From: Sphingomonas sp. | GTDB lineage: Bacteria; Pseudomonadota; Alphaproteobacteria; Sphingomonadales; Sphingomonadaceae | DNA: 64,000 bases | Assembly: GCA_021732445.1 (NCBI GenBank) | Contig: JAKFUZ010000007.1 | Location: forward strand, 52,669 to 116,668 | Reading direction: 5' to 3' | Shown: positions 43,046-52,777 of the stretch, piece after piece | Layout: every line of letters starts with the position of its first letter | How positions within the stretch are numbered: the first letter of the stretch is position 1 | Made by a program: the position numbers and the translations under genes | Notes under the pieces: model-generated | Seen by the model: the letters and a program-made list of their open reading frames with translations, nothing else | Database searches by the model: none | Told to the model about the DNA's origin: nothing

Positions 43046-45094
43046 TTAACCCGCCGCCAGCGCGCTCAGCATGGCCGGCGTGAGCACCTGCGGCAGCACT
43101 TCGGGTTCGGCAGCGCCCGGCTTGTAGAACAGATATAGCGGCACGCCGGCGCGGTTATGCGCCTCGATGAAGCGACCGAGCTTGGGGTCGCCATCAGTCC
43201 AGTCGCCCACCATCACCGCTACATTGTGCCTGGCAAACGCGGCCTTCACCTGATCGGTGTCGATGGCGACGCGCTCATTCACCTTGCAGGTCAGGCACCA
43301 GTCGGCGGTGAAATAGGCAAATACCGGGCGGCCTGCCGCGCGCGCCTCGGCGAGCTTTTCCTCGGTAAAGGCCGCCTTGTGCGCGGCCGCCAGCTCGGCA
43401 GCGGCGGCGGCACCCTTGGCGACCGGCGTAATCGCGCCTGCCGTCAGCACCGCCACCACAACGAGCGACAGCGCCGAGGCCCAATGCGCCGAAAGCCCGC
43501 GCGCCTGCCGCTTGCCCGCGACAAACAGCACGATGGCAATGCCGACAATGCCCAGCAGCCCAATCGTCATGCCATTGATGCCCGATTGCCCGCCAAGCAC
43601 CCATGCCAGCCACACGGCCGTAAGGCCCATCGGCACCGCCAGAATATGACGGAACGTTTCCATCCACGCGCCAGGTCGTGGCAGCGCCTTGCGCAGTGCA
43701 GGCACAAAGCCGATCGCCAAAAACGGGATCGACAACCCAATGCCAAGCCCGGCAAACACCGCGAGCGCAGCCGGCCAGGGCAGCACCAGCGCCGCGCCAA
43801 GTGCCGCGCCCATGAACGGCCCGGTGCACGGCGTCGCGATGATCGCCGCCAGCGCGCCTGTCGCAAATGCGCCGCTGGCACCGCTTGCAGAGTCGACAAA
43901 AGCGGGCGTCGGGATCTCGAACAAGCCGGCAAGATTGAGCGTCAGCGCGACGACCAGCAGCAGCAGCACCGCAATGGTGCGCGGGTCTTGCAACTGGAAC
44001 GCCCAGCCAACCGCGGCGCCGCCGGCCCGCAAGCCCAGAATAGCGGCACCCAGCCCGACAATCACCACCAGCACACCGGCGGTATAGGCCAGCGCCTCGC
44101 CGCGTGCCGCGCGTTCATTGACGGACCCTTTAGCCAGGCTGAGTGCCTTCAGGCTCAGTATCGGGAACACGCATGGCATGATGTTGAGAATGAGGCCGCC
44201 CAGCAGCGCACCGCCCAGCGCGATCAGCGTTGCCGACAGCACATTGCCCGGCGCCGCGCCGTTTCCGCCAGCTACCGCCCCCGGTTTGGCCGACACGGTG
44301 ACGCCCTTCCCCGTGCCAATCCGCAACACGCCGTCGATCGGGCCATCGCCGGCATCGAGCGCTGCCGCTTCCACGATCACCATATCGCCTTCGCGCATGA
44401 TTTTCTGGGGCGCGGCATAATCAATGCGGCCTGTGGTGGTGGGGAAGAAATAGGCGCCGTCAAGCGCAGTTCCGGCGGGATAGGGCACGCCGATCCGCAC
44501 CGTCTTTCCGCTCACCTGATAGTGCGCGTCAACGCCAATGGCCTTGGGAATGGCCTTGGCGAACCCGTCGAACTGCGCGCGGCGATCGGCGCTGATGGCA
44601 CCGTCGCCGACCGTCAGGTCAACCGACAGGTTCACCGCTTCCGGCACGCAAATTTCCTCGGTGCACACAAGATAGTTAGAGCGCAGCTTGATCGGCAGCT
44701 TCGTCCCTTTGGCGAGGCCGGCCGGGATCTCGACCGGAATGAGCAACGTATAGTGTTTTTCAAACACATAGTTCATCAGGCCGGCGATGAGCAGCGTTTG
44801 CGGCACGGGATAAAGCGGCGCGCCAGCCTTGACCCCGGCCGGCACATTCCAGGCAAATTTTGCCGGAAAGCCGGCATCGCCAGGGTTTTGCCAATAGCCG
44901 TGCCATTGCGGCTCGGGCGTTACATCATAAGCCAGCATCACCGTGCTGCCGGCCGCCGGGTTTTGCGTCTCGGCGATCAACGTCGTTGTCAGATGCCGCG
45001 GCCCGGTGGGCGAATCCGCGTCCTGGGCAAGCGCCGGACCAACCCCGATCAATGCCATGACCATTGTCACAATTGCGAAACCCAAAAAGCGCAT
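43046..45094 (-). CDS. dsbD: Thiol:disulfide interchange protein DsbD
   Basis: Inner-membrane reductant carrier that passes electrons from thioredoxin to periplasmic thiol proteins. The 682-residue protein has a signal peptide (to about 23). A periplasmic domain has cysteines in SNYLVCTEEICVPEAVNLS. A membrane domain with its two key cysteines follows (ILNIMPCVFPILSLK and IIATPCTGPFMGAAL). The C-terminal thioredoxin domain has WCLTCKVNE. The ATG at 45094 opens the signal peptide; AAGGA precedes it. Divergent from the PhoK-type gene by 82 bases. Confidence 0.92.
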   Translation of the reverse strand: MRFLGFAIVTMVMALIGVGPALAQDADSPTGPRHLTTTLIAETQNPAAGSTVMLAYDVTPEPQWHGYWQNPGDAGFPAKFAWNVPAGVKAGAPLYPVPQTLLIAGLMNYVFEKHYTLLIPVEIPAGLAKGTKLPIKLRSNYLVCTEEICVPEAVNLSVDLTVGDGAISADRRAQFDGFAKAIPKAIGVDAHYQVSGKTVRIGVPYPAGTALDGAYFFPTTTGRIDYAAPQKIMREGDMVIVEAAALDAGDGPIDGVLRIGTGKGVTVSAKPGAVAGGNGAAPGNVLSATLIALGGALLGGLILNIMPCVFPILSLKALSLAKGSVNERAARGEALAYTAGVLVVIVGLGAAILGLRAGGAAVGWAFQLQDPRTIAVLLLLVVALTLNLAGLFEIPTPAFVDSASGASGAFATGALAAIIATPCTGPFMGAALGAALVLPWPAALAVFAGLGIGLSIPFLAIGFVPALRKALPRPGAWMETFRHILAVPMGLTAVWLAWVLGGQSGINGMTIGLLGIVGIAIVLFVAGKRQARGLSAHWASALSLVVVAVLTAGAITPVAKGAAAAAELAAAHKAAFTEEKLAEARAAGRPVFAYFTADWCLTCKVNERVAIDTDQVKAAFARHNVAVMVGDWTDGDPKLGRFIEAHNRAGVPLYLFYKPGAAEPEVLPQVLTPAMLSALAAG

Positions 45095-45176
45095 GCGCTC
45101 AATCCTTGAAGATGCTCCAGAACCGGCACATAGCCCGACCGGGCAGATGTGCACCAGCCTTTGGCGGAGATGCGTG

Positions 45177-46847
45177 ATGAAGTTGAATCCCATGCTATTC
45201 GCCGCGATGCTGGCCTTGGTTACGACGCCGGGTACCGCGCAGGAGGCGGCGGCACGGCAACGCGCGCCTGCCACACCGGGAATCGTGGGCGCACTTCCGC
45301 CAAAACTCATCGTCGTCATTTCCGTCGATCAGTTCTCGGCTGATTTGTTTGCACAATATCGCACCCATTGGAGGGGTGGGTTCGCGCGCCTGTTGACGGG
45401 CGTCGTCTTCCCTTCAGGCTATCAAAGCCATGCCGCGACCGAAACATGCCCCGGCCATTCGACGATCCTCACCGGCATGCGCCCCGAACACACCGGCATC
45501 ATCGCCAACAACTGGACCGACCTTGCCACCGCGCGGGCCGACAAGACCGTGTATTGCGCCGAAGATGAAAGCGTGCCCGGCAGCACCTCACTCAATTATA
45601 CCGTGTCCGACAAGCATCTGCTCGTGCCCACGCTTGGCGAGCGGATGAAGGCGGCAAACCCGGCCACGCGGGTGGTGTCGGTCGCCGGCAAAGATCGGGC
45701 CGCGGTAATGATGGGCGGCCACCGCGTTGACGAATTATGGTGGTGGGACGGCAAGAAATTCGCCAGCTATGCCGGGCGCGCCACGCCGCCTGTCGTGACC
45801 CAGATCAACACCGCCATCACCGCCGCCCTTGCCGAACCGCGCGACGCGCTTGGCCTGCCCGATTTCTGTCGCAACCCCGACCGCGCTGTGTCGATTGGCG
45901 ACGGAAAATCAGTCGGCACCGGGCGGTTTGCTCGCAAGGCGGGCGACACGCGCGCGTTTCGCGCCTCGCCCGAAATCGACGATGCAACGCTCGCGCTTGC
46001 GGCCGGGCTTATCCGCGACATGAAGCTGGGCCAGGGCGTAGCGCCCGACATCATCTCGATTGGCGCGTCCGCGACCGATTATGTCGGCCATAGTTATGGC
46101 ACCGCAGGCAGCGAAATGTGCCTGCAAATGAATGCGCTCGACGAAATTCTGGGCCGCTTCTTTGGCGTGCTCGACACCATGGGCGTCGATTATGAAGTAG
46201 CGCTGACCGCTGACCATGGCGGCCACGACCTCCCCGAGCGCAACGCCGAACATGCCATTACCGGGGCCCAGCGGATCGCCGCCGATTTCACCACCAAAGC
46301 GGTCAGCGATGCCGTTGCCGCCCGGCTGAAACTGAAGGCGCCGGTGCTGTTTGGCGATTCCGGCTCGGGCGACGTCTGGGTTGATCCCGGGCTTGGCGCC
46401 AGGCAGCGCGCCGCCGTGCTGGCCGAGGCGTTGAAAACATACCGCGCGAACCCGCAGGTTGCCGCCGCCTTCAGCCGGGCTGAAATTCTGGGCGCGCCTC
46501 CGCCGAGCGGCCCGCCGGAAACATGGCCGCTCATCGCGCGTGCCCGTGCGAGCTATTACCCGCAGCGCTCGGGCGACATCATCGTCGCACTAAACCCCCG
46601 CATCACGCCGATTGCGGACCCGACCAAAGGCTATGTCGCAACACATGGCAGCTTTTGGGATTATGACCGCCGCGTGCCGATCGTGTTCTGGCGCAAAGGC
46701 ATTGTCGGGTTTGAGCAGCCCTTGTCGGTGGAGACGATTGACATCGCGCCAACGCTGGCCGCCACCATTGGCCTGACGCTTTCCGCACCTATGGTGGACG
46801 GACGATGCCTCGATCTTGATGCAGGGCCGGGCAATAGCTGCCAATAG
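45177..46847 (+). CDS. PhoK-type alkaline phosphatase
   Basis: An exported alkaline phosphatase of 556 residues, close to the 559 of Sphingomonas PhoK. The signal peptide runs to about residue 21. The metal site begins in KLIVVISVDQFSADL, and the phospho-acceptor threonine is T90 in HAATETCPGHSTILTG. Later metal ligands are in the SIGASATDYVGHSYG and VALTADHGGHDLPE blocks and the late VATHGSFWDYDR. GGAG is seven bases before the ATG at 45177. It would release phosphate from monoesters in the periplasm or medium. No Pho box was identified. Confidence 0.9.
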   Translation: MKLNPMLFAAMLALVTTPGTAQEAAARQRAPATPGIVGALPPKLIVVISVDQFSADLFAQYRTHWRGGFARLLTGVVFPSGYQSHAATETCPGHSTILTGMRPEHTGIIANNWTDLATARADKTVYCAEDESVPGSTSLNYTVSDKHLLVPTLGERMKAANPATRVVSVAGKDRAAVMMGGHRVDELWWWDGKKFASYAGRATPPVVTQINTAITAALAEPRDALGLPDFCRNPDRAVSIGDGKSVGTGRFARKAGDTRAFRASPEIDDATLALAAGLIRDMKLGQGVAPDIISIGASATDYVGHSYGTAGSEMCLQMNALDEILGRFFGVLDTMGVDYEVALTADHGGHDLPERNAEHAITGAQRIAADFTTKAVSDAVAARLKLKAPVLFGDSGSGDVWVDPGLGARQRAAVLAEALKTYRANPQVAAAFSRAEILGAPPPSGPPETWPLIARARASYYPQRSGDIIVALNPRITPIADPTKGYVATHGSFWDYDRRVPIVFWRKGIVGFEQPLSVETIDIAPTLAATIGLTLSAPMVDGRCLDLDAGPGNSCQ

Positions 46848-46937
46848 CGGACACGGGGCCAACGCCACAGCCGCTTGATCCGGCGCCATTCGCGCGGCAG
46901 GAAGGGCATCGGGCGGCGGCCGCCAGAGGAGATGTTG

Positions 46938-47072
46938 ATGCACCCGTTGCGGCCGACTGCCGATAATCACCGCCGCGCGGCCATCGAACCTCGCCCGCCC
47001 CAGTTTTGCGCCCGGTCAGGGCGCGGCGGATGGCCAGCCGCGTCAGCCCCCATGGCGCTGAACGCTGCATGA
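46938..47072 (+). CDS. Possible small ORF (leader peptide) before the YeeE/YedE gene
   Basis: A 44-residue frame rich in Pro, Arg and Ala, starting MHPLRPTADN. It has AGAGGAG at good distance before its ATG, and its TGA overlaps the next gene's ATG (ATGA). No family is recognised. A leader that couples translation is possible; so is chance in GC-rich DNA. The remainder of 46848-47068 shows nothing. Confidence 0.3.
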   Translation: MHPLRPTADNHRRAAIEPRPPQFCARSGRGGWPAASAPMALNAA

Positions 47073-48019
47073 TTGCCCTGCTGAGCATTGGTTTCTGCGC
47101 CGCCTTCATCGCCGCGGCGCTCATTGGCTATGCGGTGCAGCGCGGTGCGACATGCCTGGTCGCTGCCGTTGATGAAGTCGTCACAAAGCGCCGGGCGAAC
47201 CGCCTGATTGCACTGGGTGAAGCGGCGATTTGGGTTGCCGGCGGCATGCTTGTCCTGCATCTGGCCGGGCTGCTGCCCATGCCATCGCGTGGTATTGCGC
47301 TGTCGGCGCGCGCCATTATCGGCGGCGCGTTGCTGGGTGCGGGCGCGGTCGTGAACCGGGCCTGTGTGTTTGGGACTGTCGCGCGGATTGGCTCGGGCGA
47401 ATGGGCCTATTGGTTGACACCGGTTGGCTTTATGCTTGGCAGCTATGGCGCGGTAGCGCTTGGCATGACCCTTCCCCCGCTGCAATTCACCGGGCCGTCC
47501 GTCCTGTTTGCGGGGGCGCTGTGGATCGCGGTGCCCGTGGCAGCGTTTGCCGCGTGGCGCGGGGCGCAACTGGTTCGGGCCGGTGCGCGCGGTGAATTGG
47601 CAAGGTTCGTCTGGCATCCGCATCAGGCCACCGCGCTGATCGGCGTGGCCTATGTGGTGATGCTGCCGCTGGTCGGCGCCTGGGCTTATACCGATGCGCT
47701 CGCCGATCTGGCGACCGGGCACGCCTCGCGGCTGCCGGAGCGGCTGGCGCTTGTTGTCGCGTTGCTGCTCGGCGCGATGCTGGGCGGCTGGACGGCGGGT
47801 CGCCTGCGGTGGATTTCGCCCGAGCCCAAAACCATGGCGCGCTGCCTTGCCGGCGGCTTTCTGCTTGGGCTGGGGGGCTTGGTGGTGCCCGGCTCAAATG
47901 ACGGGCTTATCCTGTTCGCGATGCCGCTGCTGTTTGCCTATGCCTGGGTGGCGGTGGGCAGCATGGCCGGCACCATCTGGCTGTTACTGGTCGCAAAACA
48001 GCGCTTTGCCCGGCAATAG
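47069..48019 (+). CDS. YeeE/YedE family membrane transporter
   Basis: A 316-residue polytopic membrane protein with the YeeE/YedE motif arrangement. AVQRGATCLVAAVDEV lies near the start, GAVVNRACVFGTVARIGSGE in the middle and LLGLGGLVVPGSNDGLILFA late. Each has the Cys or Gly-rich turn used in thiosulfate-type uptake. Members carry thiosulfate or other sulfur compounds; no TusA-like partner is adjacent. Start at 47069 overlaps the small ORF before it. Confidence 0.82.
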   Translation: MIALLSIGFCAAFIAAALIGYAVQRGATCLVAAVDEVVTKRRANRLIALGEAAIWVAGGMLVLHLAGLLPMPSRGIALSARAIIGGALLGAGAVVNRACVFGTVARIGSGEWAYWLTPVGFMLGSYGAVALGMTLPPLQFTGPSVLFAGALWIAVPVAAFAAWRGAQLVRAGARGELARFVWHPHQATALIGVAYVVMLPLVGAWAYTDALADLATGHASRLPERLALVVALLLGAMLGGWTAGRLRWISPEPKTMARCLAGGFLLGLGGLVVPGSNDGLILFAMPLLFAYAWVAVGSMAGTIWLLLVAKQRFARQ

Positions 48020-48034
48020 CGCGGCGCGAGCCGC

Positions 48035-48967
48035 TCAGCGCAGCTCGAACGCGCGCACGCCCTTGCCAAGCCGGTTCTCGCCCACGGCCAGCCGCTCGTG
48101 GCTCAGATCGGCCACAAAGGCCGGGCTGCGCGTTTCGCCGGGCGCAAGGCTTGCAACATTGCCCTCAACCCTGAGGCCGGCCGAACGATAGGTCTTCGCC
48201 TCCGCCGCTACCACGACAAACCCTGTCCAGTTTTCCTTGTCGCGCCCCTGAACAAAGGTGTTCCGGGTTATCAGCCCGGTTGCGCCCTCGGGCAGGTCAA
48301 TCATGTAATTGGTGTTGTGGCCGCGGGTATCGTCAAAACTGTTGTCGGCAATCTGCACATTGGGCACCCGCAGCTTGACATAATGGCCGCCGCGCCCGCG
48401 CTCGAACCGCGAATTGGTGATCGTCACCTGCCCGCGATTGGCAAGGTAGATGCCGTGCGCGCAATCGGGGGTTTCATCGCACTGGCCAAGCCCGGCAAAG
48501 GTCGAATGGTCGATGGTGATCCGCTGGGCCGAAGGGTGCCCGCCCAAAATGCCTTCCTGGCTGTCGAGAAACATCGAGTTCGTAACGACAAGGTCGCCAA
48601 TTTCGGTTCGGATGCCAGCGCCATTGCCATCTGACACCCTGATCCCGCGAAACACGATGCCGTCGACCACCGATCCGGCGCCGCGCAGCACGAAGGCGGC
48701 CTTGTCCTCGCACGCCGTGCCTTCAAAAATCGCCGTGCCCGGCTCGACGGCGCGGTAGGTGATCCGTCCGCCCGCCTGCACCGTGCATTGGCGGTACACC
48801 CCCGGTGCGATCAAAATGGTTGCCGTGCCGGTGCGCACCGACTGCACCGCGGCATCAAGCGTGGCAAAGCCCTGCCCCGTCTCGGCAATGGTAAACGGGG
48901 CGCGGCCAGGTTGCGCGGCGGCCGGGACCGCTAGCGCAAGGGCGATTGCAGGGATGATCCAGCGCAT
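48035..48967 (-). CDS. Secreted right-handed beta-helix protein
   Basis: A 310-residue exported protein. Signal peptide to about residue 18 (VPAAAQ). The body is a parallel beta-helix of pectate-lyase-like (PbH1) repeats, seen as regularly spaced short strands: VVDGIVFRGIRV, LVVTNSMFLDS, RITIDHSTFAG, VTITNSRFERG and VQIADNSFDDT, then LITRNTFVQG. The glycine/asparagine turn spacing is that of polysaccharide-active or -binding proteins. No catalytic residues can be pinned down. GGAG precedes the ATG at 48967. Convergent with the YeeE gene. Confidence 0.83.
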   Translation of the reverse strand: MRWIIPAIALALAVPAAAQPGRAPFTIAETGQGFATLDAAVQSVRTGTATILIAPGVYRQCTVQAGGRITYRAVEPGTAIFEGTACEDKAAFVLRGAGSVVDGIVFRGIRVSDGNGAGIRTEIGDLVVTNSMFLDSQEGILGGHPSAQRITIDHSTFAGLGQCDETPDCAHGIYLANRGQVTITNSRFERGRGGHYVKLRVPNVQIADNSFDDTRGHNTNYMIDLPEGATGLITRNTFVQGRDKENWTGFVVVAAEAKTYRSAGLRVEGNVASLAPGETRSPAFVADLSHERLAVGENRLGKGVRAFELR

Positions 48968-49060
48968 GGGCAACACTCCAAAAACATGGAGCGGCTTGCG
49001 CCCTTTTTCAAAAATAGGGAAGCAGGATAAAGGGTTAACGAGTGTTCCGAACCCGGACGC

Positions 49061-51664
49061 CTATTCCAGATTGGGCCGCAGCCAGCGCTCGGCCACGGCC
49101 AGATCAATGCCACGCCGGGTCGCATAATCAGCAAGCTGATCGCGCCCCACCCGCGCCACACCGAAATATTGCGCCTGCGGGTGCCCGAAGTAAAAACCCG
49201 AAACGGCCGCGGTCGGCAGCATCGCAAAGCTCTCGGTCAGCGAAATGCCGGTTGCGTGGTGCGCATCGAGCAGCTTGAACAGCGCCGGCTTCAGGCTGTG
49301 GTCGGGGCAGGCAGGATAGCCCGGCGCGGGGCGGATACCGCGATATTGCTCGCGTATCAGCGCTTCATTGCTGAGCTGTTCGTCAGGCGCATAGCCCCAT
49401 AAGGTGGTGCGCACATGCCGGTGCAGCGCCTCGGCAAATGCTTCTGCCAGCCGGTCCGCCAGTGCCTTGAGCAAAATGTCGGAATAATCGTCGATCGCAG
49501 CCTTGAATCGCGCAAGATGCGGCTCGATGCCGTGGATCGACACCGCAAAACCGCCAATCCAGTCGCCATCATGGCTCACGAAATCAGCGAGGCACATGTT
49601 CGCCCGACCCTCGCGCTTGGCGATTTGCTGGCGCAAGAAAGGCAGGCGGACATGGTCTTCATTGTCGAGGTGGAGAATGACATCATCCCCCTCGCGCCGA
49701 CACGGCCACAAGCCCGCCACGCCGCGCGCGACCAGCCATTTTTCATTCACGATCCGGTCGAGCATCGCCTGCGCGTCGGCGAACAGGCTGCGCGCGCTTT
49801 CACCCACCACGGAATCGCTCAGGATTGCCGGGTAGTTTCCCGCCAGCTCCCACGCGCGGAAAAACGGCGTCCAGTCAATAAGGTCGCGCAGCTCGTGCAA
49901 GTCCCAGTCGCGAAAGATGTGAACGCCGGGCTCTAGCGGCGCCGGTGGCTTCAGCGCCATGTCAGCATCAAACGCGTTGTCGCGCGCTGCCTGTAACGGC
50001 GCAAGCTCGGTTTGCCCCTTGTTCGCGCGCGCATCCCGCACGGCCTGATACTCGGCTGCGGTGCGCTCGACAAACCCGTCCTTCTGCGTGTCGCTGACAA
50101 GCGTCGAGGCAACGCCCACCGCCCGGCTGGCATCAAGCACATGCACCACCGGCCCGTCATAAGCAGGCGCAATGCGCAGCGCGGTATGCACCTTGGACGT
50201 GGTGGCACCGCCAATCAGCAGCGGCATCGTCATGCCGGCGCGCTTCATCTCTTCGGCGACAGTGACCATCTCATCGAGCGACGGGGTGATGAGGCCCGAC
50301 AGCCCGATCATGTCGGCATCATGCTCGGTTGCTGCCTGAAGGATGGCGGACCATGGCACCATCACGCCCATATCCACGACATCGAAGCCATTGCACTGTA
50401 ACACCACGCCAACGATGTTCTTGCCGATGTCATGCACATCGCCCTTCACGGTCGCCATGATGATCTTGCCCTTGCCGCGCGCGCCGGGCTCCTTCGCTGC
50501 TTCGATGAAGGGGAGCAGATGGGCGACCGCCTTTTTCATGACGCGCGCCGATTTCACGACCTGGGGGAGGAACATCTTGCCCGACCCAAACAGGTCGCCG
50601 ACCACGTTCATCCCGTCCATCAACGGCCCTTCGATCACTTCGATAGGGCGCGCAAATTGCTGGCGCGCTTCCTCGGTATCCTCAACGACATGCACGTCGA
50701 TACCTTTGACCAGCGCGTGCTCAAGCCGCTTGTTGACGGGCCAGCCGCGCCATTCTGCCGCCGCCTTTTCGGCCACTGCGTCCGTCCCGCGATAGCTCTC
50801 GGCAAGCGCTATGAGCCGGTCGGTCGCGTCATCGCGCCGGTCAAGGATGACATCCTCGCACGCCTCGCGCAGCGCGGGGTCAATCGCGTCGTAAATGTCG
50901 AGCTGCCCGGCATTGACAATCGCCATATCCAGCCCGGCCGGAATGGCATGAAACAGGAACACGCTGTGCATCGCGCGGCGCACCGGCTCGTTGCCGCGAA
51001 ACGAAAAGGACAGGTTGGAAAGCCCGCCCGAGATGTGCACATGCGGGCAGCGCGCCTTTATGTCGCGGCACGCCTCGATGAAGTCGATCGCATAGCGGCG
51101 GTGCTCATCAATGCCGGTTGCAACCGCAAAGATATTGGGATCGAAGATAATGTCTTCGGGCGCAAAGCCGATGCCGGTCAGCAGCTTGTAGGCGCGCGCG
51201 CAAATTTCCACCTTGCGCGCCTGGGTGTCGGCCTGGCCGCCTTCGTCAAACGCCATCACCACCACGGCGGCGCCATAAGCCATCACTTTGCGCGCCTGTT
51301 CCAGAAATTGCGCCTCGCCCTCCTTCATGCTGATGGAGTTGACGATTGGCTTGCCTGACACACACTTCAGCCCGGCTTCGATAACCGACCATTTCGAGCT
51401 GTCGATCATGAACGGGATACGGGCGATGTCGGGCTCGGCGGCGATGAGCTTCAGGAACGTCGTCATCGCCCGCTCGGCATCGAGCAGGCCCTCGTCCATG
51501 TTGACGTCGAGCACCTGCGCGCCATTTTCAACCTGCTGCCGCGCGACCTCCACCGCAGCGGCGTAGTCGTCCGCCATGATGAGCTTCTTGAACCGGGCCG
51601 ACCCCGTCACATTGGTGCGCTCGCCAATGTTGACGAACTGGGCGGTGGAGGCGGTTGTGGACAA
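49061..51664 (-). CDS. metH: Methionine synthase, folate/cobalamin/activation part (split MetH, C-terminal gene)
   Basis: An 867-residue protein equal to the last three modules of cobalamin-dependent methionine synthase. The pterin-binding domain begins [20 protein letters not shown]. The cobalamin cap and Rossmann domain has the [20 protein letters not shown] motif (histidine that ligates cobalt). The AdoMet reactivation domain has [15 protein letters not shown] and the end block. The homocysteine-binding module is missing here and is encoded just upstream as a separate gene (51713-52777). The split form is usual in sphingomonads. Last gene of the operon with metF. Confidence 0.94.
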   Translation of the reverse strand: MSTTASTAQFVNIGERTNVTGSARFKKLIMADDYAAAVEVARQQVENGAQVLDVNMDEGLLDAERAMTTFLKLIAAEPDIARIPFMIDSSKWSVIEAGLKCVSGKPIVNSISMKEGEAQFLEQARKVMAYGAAVVVMAFDEGGQADTQARKVEICARAYKLLTGIGFAPEDIIFDPNIFAVATGIDEHRRYAIDFIEACRDIKARCPHVHISGGLSNLSFSFRGNEPVRRAMHSVFLFHAIPAGLDMAIVNAGQLDIYDAIDPALREACEDVILDRRDDATDRLIALAESYRGTDAVAEKAAAEWRGWPVNKRLEHALVKGIDVHVVEDTEEARQQFARPIEVIEGPLMDGMNVVGDLFGSGKMFLPQVVKSARVMKKAVAHLLPFIEAAKEPGARGKGKIIMATVKGDVHDIGKNIVGVVLQCNGFDVVDMGVMVPWSAILQAATEHDADMIGLSGLITPSLDEMVTVAEEMKRAGMTMPLLIGGATTSKVHTALRIAPAYDGPVVHVLDASRAVGVASTLVSDTQKDGFVERTAAEYQAVRDARANKGQTELAPLQAARDNAFDADMALKPPAPLEPGVHIFRDWDLHELRDLIDWTPFFRAWELAGNYPAILSDSVVGESARSLFADAQAMLDRIVNEKWLVARGVAGLWPCRREGDDVILHLDNEDHVRLPFLRQQIAKREGRANMCLADFVSHDGDWIGGFAVSIHGIEPHLARFKAAIDDYSDILLKALADRLAEAFAEALHRHVRTTLWGYAPDEQLSNEALIREQYRGIRPAPGYPACPDHSLKPALFKLLDAHHATGISLTESFAMLPTAAVSGFYFGHPQAQYFGVARVGRDQLADYATRRGIDLAVAERWLRPNLE

Positions 51665-51712
51665 GCGATATTCCGTTCGGTCAAAGGGTGGGCAGTTGGC
51701 TGACCGGCTAGG

Positions 51713-52777
51713 TCAGCCGGCCATCGTCATCGGCTCCAGCCCGGCAAGCCGGGTGGCGATGGGCGCCACCGGCAGCGTGCGCGGCGGCAGCCCGGCCACC
51801 GCCTTTGCCATCGCCGCGATGTGCGCCGGGGTGGAACCGCAGCACCCGCCAAGCACATTGACCTGCCCCGCCTGCGCCCATTCCGTAACCAGCGCAGCCG
51901 TCTCGTCGGGCAACTCGTCATAGGCGCCAAGCTCGTTGGGCAGGCCGGCATTGGGGTAAACCATGATATAGGTGTCGGCGATGGCCGACAGCGCTTTTAC
52001 ATGCGGGCGAAGCTGCTGCGCGCCAAATGAGCAGTTGAGACCAATGGTGAGCGGCTTTGCGTGGCGCACCGCGTGCCAGAACGCTTCCACCGTGTGGCCA
52101 GACAGGTTGCGCCCCGACAGGTCCGTCAGCGTCATCGACAGCATGACCGGCACATCGCGGCCAAGCACGTCGCTTGCTTCCAGCACCGCCATGATGCCGG
52201 CCTTGGCGTTCAGCGTATCGAAAATCGTCTCGATGAGGATGAAATCGACCCCACCTTCGATCAGCGCCATCGTCTGTTCGAGATAAACGTCTTTCAGATA
52301 ATCAAAGTCGATTTCGCGAAAGCCGGGGTCGTTGACATCGGGGCTTAGCGACAATGTCTTGTTGGTCGGGCCAATCGACCCGGCGACAAAGCGCGGGCGC
52401 CCGTCCTGCGCGGCCACGTCGTCGGCGGCCGTGCGGGCGAGCCGGGCGGACGCGACGTTGATCTCGCGCACCAGCTTTTCCGCGCCATAATCGGCCTGGC
52501 TGATGCGGTTTGCCGAAAAGGTGTTGGTTGAGACGATGTCAGAGCCTGCCGCCAGATACGCCCGCGTGATCGCCATCGGCACGTCGGGCTTCGTCATCGC
52601 GAGGATGTCGTTATTGCCCTTTTGGTCATGGCCGAGTTTCAGCGCGCCGGCATAATCGGCTTCGGCAAGCTTCCAGTTCTGAATTTCAGTGCCAAAGGCG
52701 CCATCGGTAATGAGGATGCGGCGCGCGGCCTGCTCCTCGAAGCGCGAGCGCGCCGTCGTGCCGGAAACCCGCGTCAT
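51713..52777 (-). CDS. metH: Methionine synthase, homocysteine-binding part (split MetH, N-terminal gene)
   Basis: A 354-residue homocysteine S-methyltransferase module: ILITDGAFGTEIQNWKL at the start. The zinc ligands sit in IGLNCSFGAQQ and in VNVLGGCCGSTPAHI. It supplies homocysteine to the folate/cobalamin modules encoded by the next gene, 48 bases away. The ATG overlaps the metF stop (ATGA). It fuses with the downstream gene in most bacteria, so the pair should act as one enzyme. The separation is intact, with a normal stop and start, not a recent frameshift. Confidence 0.93.
   Translation of the reverse strand: MTRVSGTTARSRFEEQAARRILITDGAFGTEIQNWKLAEADYAGALKLGHDQKGNNDILAMTKPDVPMAITRAYLAAGSDIVSTNTFSANRISQADYGAEKLVREINVASARLARTAADDVAAQDGRPRFVAGSIGPTNKTLSLSPDVNDPGFREIDFDYLKDVYLEQTMALIEGGVDFILIETIFDTLNAKAGIMAVLEASDVLGRDVPVMLSMTLTDLSGRNLSGHTVEAFWHAVRHAKPLTIGLNCSFGAQQLRPHVKALSAIADTYIMVYPNAGLPNELGAYDELPDETAALVTEWAQAGQVNVLGGCCGSTPAHIAAMAKAVAGLPPRTLPVAPIATRLAGLEPMTMAG

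Noticed and set aside
43157..45109. A 650-codon open frame on the plus strand opposite dsbD
   Set aside because: It is the antisense of a clearly recognisable DsbD gene, has Arg/His/Gln-rich composition typical of shadow frames in GC-rich DNA and shows no family motif.
49061..52777. metH broken by a frameshift
   Set aside because: The two genes meet at a domain boundary, each with a normal start and stop and a 48-base gap, and the split is typical of this bacterial group.
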